From the NCBI RefSeq assembly GCF_014279815.1, contig NZ_CP047941.1:310001-374000 (forward strand): a DNA stretch of 64,000 nt, written 5' to 3'. Below are positions 56,376 to 64,000 of this stretch, piece by piece. The notes under the pieces were generated by a model. That model was not told where the DNA came from. It did no database searches and saw only the letters and a program-made list of their open reading frames with translations. The stretch comes from Synechococcus sp. NOUM97013. GTDB lineage: Bacteria; Cyanobacteriota; Cyanobacteriia; PCC-6307; Cyanobiaceae. Each line of letters opens with the position of its first letter. Position 1 is the first letter of the stretch. A program made the translations under genes and the position numbers.

Positions 56376-56557
56376 TGCAATCCACTCGCCACTTGTTGAT
56401 CTTGGCGTCTGTTGTTCAAATCCTTGCGTTCCTCAATGTTTTTTTAGAATTCATCGAGTCATGGCTTGCTGGTTAATTAGAGAGGCATTTGTTTCATGAT
56501 TGTGCTGTCAGTTCAGGCGGTTGTTGTTGCTTCTCTATGTAGCCTTGTCAGGATGAA

Positions 56558-57199
56558 ATGAATACGGTTGTCGCTCCCGTCGCCGATATGTCCATCGCCA
56601 AGAATTTCCCAGCTCTCCCTCAATCCTTCTTTTGCTGCCCCGCAGAAGTTGTCGGACCTGGCTTGGTGGGCTGCAGGTTGGTGAAACGCCAAACAGACGG
56701 CAGCCTGCTCTGGGGTGTGGTGGTGGAAACGGAGGCGTATTCCCAGGATGAGCCCGCCTGTCACGGCTATCGCCGCCGTTCACCGCAGAACGAAACCCTG
56801 TTCGGTGAGCCAGGGCGGTTCTATGTGTATGTCAGCTATGGCATCCACCACTGCGTGAATGTGGTGACGGATCGGGCTGAATGGGCGAATGGCGTGTTGC
56901 TGCGAGCGGTGGCGCTCCCGGATGAACCCGAACGGGTGGCGGCAGGGCCTGGATTGCTGGCGCGCCGTTTTGGCATCGATCGCCAGCGTGATGCCTGTTC
57001 GGTTTGTGGTGAGCATGACCTGTGGCTGGCGCCGCGCACTGCCGCACTGATGGATCCCGTGTTGACCACCACCACCCGCATCGGTATTTCCCAGGGGCAA
57101 GCGTTGCCCTGGCGCTGGTATCTGCAAGCCAGCCGCAGTGTGAGCAAGCGTGCGCGCGGCGATCGTTCCCCGAAGCCTGCTGATGCCTTCCGACCGTGA
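56558..57199 (+). CDS. 3-methyladenine DNA glycosylase (AAG/MPG family)
   Basis: A 213-residue base-excision repair enzyme of the mammalian-type AAG family that removes alkylated purines. Motifs are [19 protein letters not shown], the catalytic [20 protein letters not shown] with Glu in [23 protein letters not shown] and [15 protein letters not shown]. The start is the ATG at 56558 or the one ten codons later; both leave the domain whole. The C-terminus is short and basic. pyrB follows 60 bases downstream. Confidence 0.9.
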   Translation: MNTVVAPVADMSIAKNFPALPQSFFCCPAEVVGPGLVGCRLVKRQTDGSLLWGVVVETEAYSQDEPACHGYRRRSPQNETLFGEPGRFYVYVSYGIHHCVNVVTDRAEWANGVLLRAVALPDEPERVAAGPGLLARRFGIDRQRDACSVCGEHDLWLAPRTAALMDPVLTTTTRIGISQGQALPWRWYLQASRSVSKRARGDRSPKPADAFRP

Positions 57200-57259
57200 T
57201 GAGGCGTGGGCGGACGCGCGATGGGCCTCTACGGTTAATAGCAGTGATCGGACGCCCAG

Positions 57260-58300
57260 TTGAGCGCCTGGACCCACCGTCACATCCTTGATCTTGCGGA
57301 TTTCTCCCGTGAGGATTTCGCCATGGTGCTGGAGCTGGCCCATCGCTTCAGTTCAATGCCAGCGACGGGTGCCAGAAGACTGCCGGCCCTGCAGGGTCGG
57401 CTCGTCGCCACGTTGTTTTTCGAGCCCAGCACCCGCACGCGCAGCAGCTTTGAGTTGGCGGCGAAGCGTCTTTCAGCAGATGTGTCCAGTTTTTCGCCGT
57501 CCAGCAGTTCGCTGAGCAAAGGCGAGTCGCTGCTGGATACCGCCCGCACGTATGTGGCCATGGGGGCGGATGTGCTTGTGGTGCGTCATCGCTGCACCGG
57601 TGTTCCTCGTCAGCTGGCGGAAGCATTGGAACGTACCGGTGAACGCACGGTGGTGCTCAATGCCGGTGACGGCCTGCACAGCCACCCCAGTCAGGGTTTG
57701 TTGGACCTTTACACGCTCGCTCATTACTTTGACCCCAAAAATCCGTTGCCTGAGGCACTGCGCGGGCGTCGCATTGTGATCGTGGGTGATGTGCTCCACT
57801 CCAGGGTCGCGCGTTCCAATCTCTGGGCGCTTAGCGCCTGCGGCGCGGATGTGGTGCTTTGCGGGCCCCCCAGCCTTGTTCCGGAGGCCTTTGCCCATTT
57901 CCTCGATGCGCCGCCGCCTGGTCAAACGCAGGATCCGGTGTCGCAACGCGGTTCACTCACGCTCAGCCGGGATCTCGATGCTGCACTCGTGGGAGCGGAT
58001 GCTGTGATGACGCTGCGCTTGCAGAAAGAACGCATGCGCCAAAACATGCTGACCGATCTCGATCGCTACCACCGCGATTACGGACTTACCCATGAACGGC
58101 TGCGGCGCAATGGGTGCAGCATCCCTGTGCTGCACCCAGGGCCTGTGAACCGGGGGATCGAGATGAGCGGCGCTCTGCTCGATGACCTGAACGCCAATCT
58201 TGTGGAACGTCAGGTCAGCAATGGCATCCCGATCCGTATGGCCCTGCTCTATTGGATGGCGGCTGCTGAATCCGCGCTGGATCCGCCGTCAGTGGTTTGA
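57260..58300 (+). CDS. pyrB: aspartate carbamoyltransferase catalytic subunit
   Basis: A 346-residue ATCase for the first committed step of pyrimidine synthesis. Motifs are [20 protein letters not shown] (carbamoyl-phosphate site), [20 protein letters not shown] and [20 protein letters not shown]. The start is a TTG at 57260 giving [19 protein letters not shown], which fits the family. The 3' end overlaps the convergent NADH dehydrogenase gene by 52 bases. Confidence 0.95.
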   Translation: MSAWTHRHILDLADFSREDFAMVLELAHRFSSMPATGARRLPALQGRLVATLFFEPSTRTRSSFELAAKRLSADVSSFSPSSSSLSKGESLLDTARTYVAMGADVLVVRHRCTGVPRQLAEALERTGERTVVLNAGDGLHSHPSQGLLDLYTLAHYFDPKNPLPEALRGRRIVIVGDVLHSRVARSNLWALSACGADVVLCGPPSLVPEAFAHFLDAPPPGQTQDPVSQRGSLTLSRDLDAALVGADAVMTLRLQKERMRQNMLTDLDRYHRDYGLTHERLRRNGCSIPVLHPGPVNRGIEMSGALLDDLNANLVERQVSNGIPIRMALLYWMAAAESALDPPSVV

Positions 58301-59754
58301 GTGGACCGGCCTGACACCTGGTTGGAGTAGTAATCCATTGCTGCGCGGAGCGCAGCTCCGGGTTCGGCAATCGAGGGACCTGTCTCGGGAGCCATCGGGA
58401 ACGCGGCATCCGGTGCATCCAACCCCATGTGCTGGCTGGGCATCCCTGTGAGCAGCATGGAGGCACGGTCCTGTGACACCACCGCAAACATCCACTTGAC
58501 GAGCAGGGTCACGCGGTTTTCCCGGGTGGGCATGAAGGCCAGGTGGGCCGCTGCCCACAGCAGCCACCCGATGCCGCCTTTGAATTTCAAGCCCCGCAGG
58601 TCAGCGACGGCATCGATGCGGTCGAGCACTGCCATGCTGCCGAAATCAAACCAGCTAAAGCTGGGCCGTGCCGTCCCGGCCACGATGGCGGCGATGTCTT
58701 TGCCGACGAATCCACCGGCCTGGGTGGCCGGTCCCGCCATGCCAGGTAGCGGCTTGCCATCACGTGTGTGCTTGTAGCTGCAGAGGTCTCCCACCACGCG
58801 AATCTCGGGATGCCCAGCCACCGAGAAGTCGGGTTCCACCACCACACGGCCGGCGCGATCGGTCTCACAGCCGACGGAATCGGCCAGCTTGCGTCCCAGA
58901 TGAGAGGGGCGCACACCTGCGGTCCAGATCACGGTGGCGGCTTGCAGGCGCTGATCACCGTCGGGTGTCCCTACAACCACCTCGCCGGGTTGCATTGCTT
59001 GCACCCGGCCTTTGAACAGAAACTCAACGCCGAGATCGCTGAGCGATGTTTGCGCTGCTTCGGAGAGTTGTTCCGGCATGGCGCGCAGCACCCTTTCGCC
59101 AGGATCCACAACCACGATTCGGGTGTCAGCTGGATCCAGTTGTCGGAATTCCTTGCGCATGGCATTGCGCATCAATTCCGAGGTGGCACCGGCCATCTCG
59201 CAGCCTGTGGGGCCACCACCAACAATCACTACTGTTTGTAGGAAGCGCCGAGCTTGCAGATCGGGAGTCTGTTCGGCCTGTTCCATGGCCATCAGCAGAC
59301 GCCGCCGAATCTCTTCGGCATGTTCGAGGATCTTCATCGGTGGCGCAAAGGTGCGCCAGTCCTCGTGGCCAAAATAGGTACTGCCGGACCCTGTGGCCAT
59401 CACCAGGTAGTCATAGCCATAGGTTTTGCCGTTGAAGACGATCTGCTTGCTGTCGGTTTTGATCTCGGTCACTTCCCCGAGCAAAACCTGCACATTGCGC
59501 TGACGTCCAACAAGCTGGCGGAGCGGTGTGGCGACATCACCTCGCGAAACCAGCCCTGTTGCCACTTGATACAGCAAAGGTTGGAAAAGGTTGAAATTGC
59601 GTTTGTCGATCAGAGTGACTCGAACGTCAGCCTGAGCTAACGCTTTGCAGGCCCGCACGCCTGCAAAGCCACCACCAACGACCACCACATGGGGAGCTTC
59701 GCGCAGACGCTCTTCAGGTGGCTCCAGCTCGAGGAAGAAGTGCTCTCCAGCCAT
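58249..59754 (-). CDS. type II NAD(P)H dehydrogenase (NDH-2)
   Basis: A 501-residue flavoprotein that oxidises NAD(P)H and passes electrons to plastoquinone without pumping protons. Two Rossmann sites are seen: [20 protein letters not shown] near residue 22 for FAD and [20 protein letters not shown] near residue 172 for NAD(P)[21 protein letters not shown] and [19 protein letters not shown] are the FAD and quinone-side motifs. The C-terminal extension of about 60 residues is Ser/Gln-rich. It overlaps pyrB tail to tail. Which of the cyanobacterial NDH-2 types it is cannot be told from sequence alone. Confidence 0.92.
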   Translation of the reverse strand: MAGEHFFLELEPPEERLREAPHVVVVGGGFAGVRACKALAQADVRVTLIDKRNFNLFQPLLYQVATGLVSRGDVATPLRQLVGRQRNVQVLLGEVTEIKTDSKQIVFNGKTYGYDYLVMATGSGSTYFGHEDWRTFAPPMKILEHAEEIRRRLLMAMEQAEQTPDLQARRFLQTVVIVGGGPTGCEMAGATSELMRNAMRKEFRQLDPADTRIVVVDPGERVLRAMPEQLSEAAQTSLSDLGVEFLFKGRVQAMQPGEVVVGTPDGDQRLQAATVIWTAGVRPSHLGRKLADSVGCETDRAGRVVVEPDFSVAGHPEIRVVGDLCSYKHTRDGKPLPGMAGPATQAGGFVGKDIAAIVAGTARPSFSWFDFGSMAVLDRIDAVADLRGLKFKGGIGWLLWAAAHLAFMPTRENRVTLLVKWMFAVVSQDRASMLLTGMPSQHMGLDAPDAAFPMAPETGPSIAEPGAALRAAMDYYSNQVSGRSTQTTDGGSSADSAAAIQ

Positions 59755-59834
59755 GGATGCATCGGCGGCGGGTTTGTTTGCAGCGTATGGATGCCAATCC
59801 GATTTGTCTGCGCTTTTCGCAGCACTCTCGACTT

Positions 59835-60176
59835 TCAGAGAAGTTTGAAACCTTCCAGCAGCAGCCCATACAGCAGGCCGATTCGCGTCATGTCGAGCAG
59901 TTGCCGGCCAAGGTGACTGCGTTTGTCGCGTGCCCAGTGGCGACGCACTCGCACCATCACTTCCATCAGTCCCACGCTGAGCATGGCGGCCACGGGGTCC
60001 ATAAGGCCCAGGCTGCCTGAGATGGAGGCAATGCCGTTGCCGATCATGAAACTGCCTGTCAATGCAATCAGCAGCAACGACGCTCGGCGCCAGGGGTTAG
60101 TCGCCCAAAGATCCAGTCGGGTCGAAGCATCGCCGACGCTGCGCTGGAGACGTGTGGATTGGAGGCGCGCTGTCAC
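59835..60176 (-). CDS. Ycf20/DUF565 family membrane protein
   Basis: A 113-residue protein with three helices, including LLLIALTGSFMIGNGIASIS and LMDPVAAMLSVGLMEVMVRV, preceded by RLDLWATNPWRRASL. This is the Ycf20 pattern, a protein of cyanobacteria and plastids that in algae and plants is linked to non-photochemical quenching. I start at the GTG at 60176, which has GGGGGAG about 7 bases before it; the frame is open 25 codons further but without signal. Confidence 0.78.
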   Translation of the reverse strand: MTARLQSTRLQRSVGDASTRLDLWATNPWRRASLLLIALTGSFMIGNGIASISGSLGLMDPVAAMLSVGLMEVMVRVRRHWARDKRSHLGRQLLDMTRIGLLYGLLLEGFKLL

Positions 60177-60313
60177 TAAGAGACTCCCCCACAAAAGGGG
60201 CAGGGAAGACAACCGATGATCCCCATCACCCGGCCCTTGCCCTGCCAGCAAATGTATACACCATTTATGGCGTGTATGCCTTTATCAAGCGCTACATATT
60301 GGGGCTTTTTATG

Positions 60314-60338
60314 AAAAAAGCCCGGAGAATCTCCGGGC
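60314..60338 (-). terminator. terminator of the small-gene transcript
   Basis: On the minus strand GCCCGGAG-ATT-CTCCGGGC is followed by TTTTTT. It lies 66 bases beyond the stop of the 66-residue gene, the last of the run of small genes. Confidence 0.9.
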
Positions 60339-60403
60339 CGGATGATGGGGACTGGCGAAGGAAAGCCCGAACAGTCCCGTTCTACAAGGGGGGTGTTTCC
60401 GGG

Positions 60404-60604
60404 TCAGTCGGATTCGGCTTTAGCTTTGCGGGAGCTCTTGCCTTCGAGAAGTTCAAGCAACGCTTCCATTTGGGCCATCACGCCACGCACCTCTCCGGCC
60501 TCTGGCAGCAGGCCATCTTCCATCACGCCTTGATGCATTTCGCGCAGTTCCTGGCGGATATAGCGCAGGTGGCTGACGACCTGTTCGCGTTTCGACTGAG
60601 ACAT
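60404..60604 (-). CDS. small hypothetical helical protein, 66 residues
   Basis: Starts MSQSKREQVVSHLRYIRQEL at the ATG at 60604 and continues GVMAQMEALLELLEGKSSRK. It is charged, with two likely amphipathic helices and no membrane segment. I do not recognise it. A good terminator follows, which supports an expressed gene. It is third of three small co-directional genes. Confidence 0.6.
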   Translation of the reverse strand: MSQSKREQVVSHLRYIRQELREMHQGVMEDGLLPEAGEVRGVMAQMEALLELLEGKSSRKAKAESD

Positions 60605-60670
60605 CAATCGTGGCTTTCTCAGCCTCTCTTTTACCGCATGGCCTGATCCTGCGGACCCATTCGCTGAACA

Positions 60671-60823
60671 TCAGCGGCGCGCCAGCCCTCCAGCCAGCAG
60701 GATCAGGCCATAGGTGAGCAGTGCTGATGGACGCATCAACACTGATAAAAAGGTGGTCATTGTCAACGCGCTCAGCAGCACCGGTCGGATCGAACGTCGG
60801 TAGCTGGTCAGAGAGCGTGCCAT
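60671..60823 (-). CDS. small hypothetical membrane protein, 50 residues
   Basis: MARSLTSYRRSIRPVLLSAL, then helix-like TMTTFLSVLMRPSALLTYGL and ILLAGGLARR. A basic N-terminus and two short hydrophobic helices suggest a membrane hairpin. It starts 3 bases after the stop of the PCP_red gene, so the two are almost certainly translated together. The family is unknown. Confidence 0.55.
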   Translation of the reverse strand: MARSLTSYRRSIRPVLLSALTMTTFLSVLMRPSALLTYGLILLAGGLARR

Positions 60824-60826
60824 CAC

Positions 60827-60988
60827 TCAGCGTTGTGCAAATTGTGCGCGGGCTTCGGCATAAAAAGCAGCATCGATGCATTCGAGCTGACGTTCCTTTG
60901 CCATGGATTCAATTCTTCGCCGTACGGCGGGACGCACGAAGAATGGAACTTCCTTGAGTGATTTTTCTGCTTCAGCGCTCCAGTTCAC
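60827..60988 (-). CDS. stand-alone PCP_red-domain small protein
   Basis: A 53-residue protein from a GTG at 60988: NWSAEAEKSLKEVPFFVRPA, then VRRRIESMAKERQLECIDAA and FYAEARAQFAQR. The core A-x(5)-L-x(2)-[IV]-PFFVR-x(3)-R-x(2)-IE is the signature of the PCP_red domain (protochlorophyllide reductase C-terminal region of ChlB). Here the domain is the whole protein, as in small cyanobacterial PCP-reductase-family proteins. A TGA directly precedes the GTG, and GGA sits about 8 bases before it. It is followed at 3 bases by a membrane protein gene. A role in pigment binding is plausible but unproven. Confidence 0.75.
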   Translation of the reverse strand: MNWSAEAEKSLKEVPFFVRPAVRRRIESMAKERQLECIDAAFYAEARAQFAQR

Positions 60989-61008
60989 TCAGTTCCAACC
61001 ATCCTCGA

Positions 61009-61081
61009 TGGAGAATAGGGGATTCGAACCCCTGACCTCTGCGGTGCGATCGCAGCGCTCTACCAACTGAGCTAATTCCCC
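61009..61081 (-). tRNA. tRNA-Ala (anticodon CGC)
   Basis: A 73-base cloverleaf on the minus strand: acceptor GGGGAAT with ATTCTCC, D arm GCTCAGTTGGTAGAGC, anticodon loop ATCGCAC with anticodon CGC, T arm with GTTCGAATC and discriminator A. CCA is not encoded. Anticodon CGC reads only GCG, which fits a GC-rich genome. Confidence 0.94.
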
Positions 61082-61127
61082 GCGCAGCGCAACTTAGCGC
61101 CTGTGTTTGCGATCTTCTGGGGGCAGG

Positions 61128-61355
61128 ATGGATGAAAGTTCCAACGTTTGGATGCCGATTACACCGGAGCGACTGGCCGCCTTTGATGAAGTCTCGGTGG
61201 CAACGTTGGCGCGTCGTCTTGAAGACGACGACTATCCGACGCCGTTTGAGGGCCTCGGTGATTGGCATCTGCTCAGGGCACTTGCGATTCACCGTCCGGA
61301 ACTCACGGCTCCCTACGTCCATCTGATCGATCAGGAGCCCTTCGACGAGGACTGA
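61128..61355 (+). CDS. DUF2555 family protein
   Basis: A 75-residue acidic soluble protein, starting MDESSNVWMPITPERLAAFD. The block LARRLEDDDYPTPFEGLGDW, then HLLRALAIHRPELTAPYVHL, is the DUF2555 signature, a small family restricted to cyanobacteria with unknown function. It ends 5 bases before coaBC and is likely in one transcript with it. Confidence 0.82.
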   Translation: MDESSNVWMPITPERLAAFDEVSVATLARRLEDDDYPTPFEGLGDWHLLRALAIHRPELTAPYVHLIDQEPFDED

Positions 61356-61359
61356 AGCG

Positions 61360-62622
61360 ATGGAGGGTCTGCTTAAGGGGCGACGGATTTTGGTGGCGGC
61401 CTGTGGAAGCATCGCCGCAGTGAAGACGCCGCTGCTGGTCAGTGCGCTGGTGAAAGCCGGGGCTGAGGTGCGTTGCGTGGTCACCCGAAGCGCGGCTGAG
61501 TTGGTCAGCCCAGTGGCGTTGGCCACTCTCAGTCGTCAGCCCTGCCTGCAGGATGCCGACCAGTGGGATGCCGCAAGACCACGGCCGCTCCACATCGAAT
61601 TGGCGGAATGGTCTGAGCTGGTGATCGTGGCTCCGCTGAGTGCGTCATCGCTGGCTCGTTGGGTTCACGGTGATGGTGAGGGGTTGTTGGCCAGTCTGCT
61701 GTTGGCCTGCGAATGCCCAGTGCTGGCCGCCGCCGCCATGAACACCGCGATGTGGCAGCACCCGGCCGTACAACGCAACTGGCTTCTCTTGCAGGACGAC
61801 CCTCGCGTGTTGCCCCTGCAGCCCGAAGGTGGGTTGCTGGCGTGTGATCGCATTGGCACCGGCCGGATGGCGGATCCAGGTCAGATTGAACTGGCTGCGG
61901 CCAGTGTCCTGCTGCAGTCGAATGCCGAAGGCACCATCGCCAGAGATTGGCAAGGACGCCATGTGGTGGTGAGTGCCGGTCCAACCCAAGAGGGGCTGGA
62001 TCGCGTTCGTGTGGTGTCCAATCGCAGCAGTGGCCGAATGGGGGTTCTGCTGGCCCAGGCTGCTCGCCTTCGAGGTGCCAGCGTTGATTTGGTGCATGGC
62101 CCGCTGCAGGTGCCTGTCTCTTGGCTTGAGGGGCTGCATTGCCATCCTGTTCAGTCGAGTGCAGCGATGGGTGACTGTCTGGACCAGCTCCAGCCCTCTG
62201 CCGATGCGGTGTTGATGTGTGCGGCAGTGGCGGATCTGCGACGTGCCGAGCCTGAGGACCCTGTTGATCCCAAGTTGCCAAAAGATTTGCTGCTGCAAGC
62301 AATGGAGAGCGGTTGGGAGCTGGTCCCGGATCTGCTCAGGCGGTTGGTGGATCGCCGCCCCGAAGGTCAGCTCATGCTGGGTTTCGCCGCCTTGGCTGGA
62401 TCCGAAGAGCAGCTGCTTTCCGGTGGTCGCGAGAAGTTGCTCGCGAAAGGGTGTGATCTGTTGATGGTCAATCCCATCGATCGTCCTGGCCAGGGATTCG
62501 AGAGTTCACAAAACGGCGGCTGGCTGCTGGGACCCGCCGATCAGGCTGAGGCGTGCGCCCCGCAACACAAGCTCGCTCTTGCGCACCACCTGCTGAATCG
62601 CCTTCGTCGCTTGGCGGCTTAG
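61360..62622 (+). CDS. coaBC: bifunctional phosphopantothenoylcysteine synthetase/decarboxylase
   Basis: A 420-residue two-domain enzyme of coenzyme A synthesis. The N-terminal CoaC flavoprotein domain has ILVAACGSIAAVKTPLLVSA, His in PLHIELAEWSELVIVAPLSA, the PXMNXXMW-type AAMNTAMWQHPAVQRN and the clamp GGLLACDRIGTGRMADPGQI. The C-terminal CoaB domain has VVVSAGPTQEGLDRVRVVSN, RSSGRMGVLLAQAARLRGA and AAVADLRRAEPEDPVDPKLP. In CoaC the usual SANT motif is changed to SASSLARW, a minor oddity. The start at 61360 is close behind DUF2555. Confidence 0.93.
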   Translation: MEGLLKGRRILVAACGSIAAVKTPLLVSALVKAGAEVRCVVTRSAAELVSPVALATLSRQPCLQDADQWDAARPRPLHIELAEWSELVIVAPLSASSLARWVHGDGEGLLASLLLACECPVLAAAAMNTAMWQHPAVQRNWLLLQDDPRVLPLQPEGGLLACDRIGTGRMADPGQIELAAASVLLQSNAEGTIARDWQGRHVVVSAGPTQEGLDRVRVVSNRSSGRMGVLLAQAARLRGASVDLVHGPLQVPVSWLEGLHCHPVQSSAAMGDCLDQLQPSADAVLMCAAVADLRRAEPEDPVDPKLPKDLLLQAMESGWELVPDLLRRLVDRRPEGQLMLGFAALAGSEEQLLSGGREKLLAKGCDLLMVNPIDRPGQGFESSQNGGWLLGPADQAEACAPQHKLALAHHLLNRLRRLAA

Positions 62623-62924
62623 GCGGCCATATCAGCGGGGCCTTGATCGAGAAGATCAATGAATGTGCGCAATTGCAACCGCGGGATGTAAGGCCATCCG
62701 CCACTGCGTTCCATGGTCTGCAGCAGGCCGAAAAGCTTCTGGCGATCTTCTGGGAGGCTGGCCCGGAATGCGCCGTCTTGGAGCTCCCGATGCAGTGCTT
62801 CGAGCTCCCGCAGCAGCATCAGCAATGTTTCCGGGTCACCCCGGTGCTCCTCTGACAGCTCACGCAGCTGATCGAGCATCGGCTGCAGTGTGTTGTGAAT
62901 GGATTGGGTGCCGTTGCTCTCCAC
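62619..62924 (-). CDS. hypothetical protein, about 101 residues
   Basis: A Leu/Glu-rich helical protein containing MLDQLRELSEEHRGDPETLL, MLLRELEALHRELQDGAFRA and the C-terminal GWPYIPRLQLRTFIDLLDQG. The start is uncertain: GTG at 62924 is chosen because the frame upstream runs into the psbO leader; an ATG at residue 15 is also possible. It is convergent with coaBC and overlaps it by 4 bases, and is divergent from psbO. The family is not recognised. Confidence 0.6.
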   Translation of the reverse strand: MESNGTQSIHNTLQPMLDQLRELSEEHRGDPETLLMLLRELEALHRELQDGAFRASLPEDRQKLFGLLQTMERSGGWPYIPRLQLRTFIDLLDQGPADMAA

Positions 62925-63042
62925 CGAGAACGCTTCACGTTGTTGAGACGTGCAAAAGGCTAGCCGGAACGGCTGTTTGCCCCTTGTAGGATCCGCCAAA
63001 CCGGTGGATACCTTCATCGTCCGGCCTTTGGGCATCTCCTCC

Positions 63043-63864
63043 ATGCGCTTCCGTCCCCTGCTGGCCTTGGTGCTGGCTTTCTGTCTCACCTTTGTGACCG
63101 CCTGCAGCGGCGGTGCTGACGCTGTCGAACGTGCGAATGTCACGTACGACGACATCCGCAACACAGGCAAGGCCAACGACTGCCCCACCCTGTCTGATTC
63201 CGCTCGCGGCTCTATCGCTCTCACTCCTGGCAGTGCTTACGAACTCCGTGGCATCTGCATGCACCCCACCCAAGTGTTCGTGAAGGGTGAGCCTGCAAAC
63301 AAGCGTCAAGAAGCCCAGTTCATCGAGGGCAAGATCCTGACGCGTTACACCTCCAGCCTCGATGAGGTCTATGGCTCTCTCGTGGTGGGTGAGAACGGCA
63401 TCGCCTTCCAGGAAGAGGGCGGCATCGACTTCCAGCCCATCACCGTTCTCGTCCCCGGCGGTGAGGAGTTCCCCTTCACCTTCTCAAGCAAGAACCTGCA
63501 GGCTGAAGCCGAAGGCGCTGCCATCACCACCAGCACGGACTTCGAGGGCACCTACCGCACCCCCAGCTACCGCACCAGCAACTTCATCGATCCCAAGGGT
63601 CGTGCCCTGACCACAGGCGTCGACTATCCCCAGGGTCTGATTGGTCTGGGTGGCGACTACAAGGAGCTGGAGACTGAAAACGTCAAGCGATACATCGATG
63701 GTCAGGGTGTGATGAGCCTCTCCATCACCAAGGTGGATCCTGAAACCGGTGAATTCGCCGGTGTTTTCTCCGCCATTCAGCCTTCCGACTCCGACATGGG
63801 TGGTCGTGAAATCGTTGACGTCAAGATCAACGGTGAGCTGTTTGGTCGTCTTGAAGAGGCCTGA
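63043..63864 (+). CDS. psbO: photosystem II manganese-stabilizing protein PsbO
   Basis: A 273-residue lumenal extrinsic PSII subunit. The N-terminus MRFRPLLALVLAFCLTFVTA then CSGGADAVERANVTYDDI is an export signal ending near a Cys that resembles a lipobox, as in other cyanobacterial PsbO. Conserved parts are NTGKANDCPTLSDSARGSIA, VKGEPANKRQEAQFIEGKIL, TRYTSSLDEVYGSLVV, and the C-terminal FAGVFSAIQPSDSDMGGRE. It stabilises the Mn4CaO5 cluster. The ATG at 63043 is preferred over earlier starts in the frame. A strong terminator follows. Confidence 0.97.
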   Translation: MRFRPLLALVLAFCLTFVTACSGGADAVERANVTYDDIRNTGKANDCPTLSDSARGSIALTPGSAYELRGICMHPTQVFVKGEPANKRQEAQFIEGKILTRYTSSLDEVYGSLVVGENGIAFQEEGGIDFQPITVLVPGGEEFPFTFSSKNLQAEAEGAAITTSTDFEGTYRTPSYRTSNFIDPKGRALTTGVDYPQGLIGLGGDYKELETENVKRYIDGQGVMSLSITKVDPETGEFAGVFSAIQPSDSDMGGREIVDVKINGELFGRLEEA

Positions 63865-63906
63865 TTCCAGGTTGGGCTGACCCGTCTCTAGCGATGGGTC
63901 ATTGGC

Positions 63907-63930
63907 AAGGGGGGCACAGCCCCCCTTTTT
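63907..63930 (+). terminator. rho-independent terminator of psbO
   Basis: AAGGGGGGC-ACA-GCCCCCCTT followed by more T, starting 43 bases after the psbO stop. The remaining 70 bases to the window end show no gene that I can support. Confidence 0.92.
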
Positions 63931-64000
63931 GATGTCTTGATGTCGGATGCCGGTCTTCACGCTGCGGTCTGGGAGAATCGCGCCGATATCCCTCCGCTCC

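Noticed and set aside
1-64000. Search for mobile elements, phage genes, CRISPR, toxin-antitoxin or restriction systems
   Set aside because: No transposase, integrase, terminal repeats, array or nuclease-methylase pair was seen. The tRNA genes at 18230, 51980 and 61009 are not followed by an integrase or a repeated tRNA 3' end that I can find.

Overview
The window is about 64 kb of a GC-rich, gene-dense cyanobacterial chromosome. The best fit is a marine picocyanobacterium of the Synechococcus/Cyanobium group. The evidence is the set of photosystem II genes (psbK, psbI, psbN, psbH, psbO), crtR, ntcA, an IctB-family protein, Ycf20 and Ycf66 homologues, many families known mainly from cyanobacteria (DUF1997, DUF3084, DUF3146, DUF3177, DUF3181, DUF2555, DUF4079), short intergenic gaps and frequent stop/start overlaps. 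The strain assignment is inference; no rRNA or phycobilisome gene is present to sharpen it.

Layout. 1-7 kb: a GH15/phosphorylase-kinase-like protein cut by the left edge, a WecG/TagA-type glycosyltransferase, psbK, tgt, cobS and a GAF histidine kinase resembling Hik2/CSK. 7-18 kb: small unknown genes, an esterase, purH, DUF4079, ispH, the ammonium transporter amt, sfsA, murJ, several small conserved genes and tRNA-Arg. 18-28 kb: glyA, a WecA/TagO-type phosphotransferase, cinA, leuC, leuD, a secreted pentapeptide-repeat protein and a 1077-residue LptD-like outer-membrane protein. 28-35 kb: psbI, a large GH38 alpha-mannosidase, psbN opposite psbH, tatA, pth, a YqgF-like protein, DUF3084 and ntcA with a recognisable self-regulated promoter. 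35-44 kb: rph, a CobO-like protein lacking the ATP-binding lysine, dcd, thyX, a TxlA-like thioredoxin, a lytic transglycosylase, glmM and a BadF-type sugar kinase. 44-56 kb: a tightly overlapped operon (FIST protein, trmB, ictB-like, BadF kinase), ileS, Ycf66, tRNA-Leu, crtR, gatC, a creatininase-family amidohydrolase, a tiny one-helix protein, a YhhQ-type transporter and an unrecognised protein with internal repeats. 56-64 kb: a 3-methyladenine DNA glycosylase, pyrB, type II NADH dehydrogenase, Ycf20, a run of very small genes including a stand-alone PCP_red-domain protein, tRNA-Ala, coaBC and psbO.

Functional links visible from the sequence: dcd and thyX supply dTMP; tgt and the YhhQ-type transporter both belong to queuosine metabolism; slt, glmM and the BadF kinase touch amino-sugar and peptidoglycan turnover; the WecA-like and WecG-like proteins could start a surface polysaccharide; ntcA and amt are the nitrogen-control pair. 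I see no CRISPR array, transposase, integrase, prophage, restriction system or biosynthetic gene cluster. The window reads as core genome with a few accessory insertions. The least explained items are the repeat protein at 55239-56375, the P-loop-deficient CobO homologue, the stand-alone PCP_red protein and a 32-bp perfect palindrome at 7852-7883.
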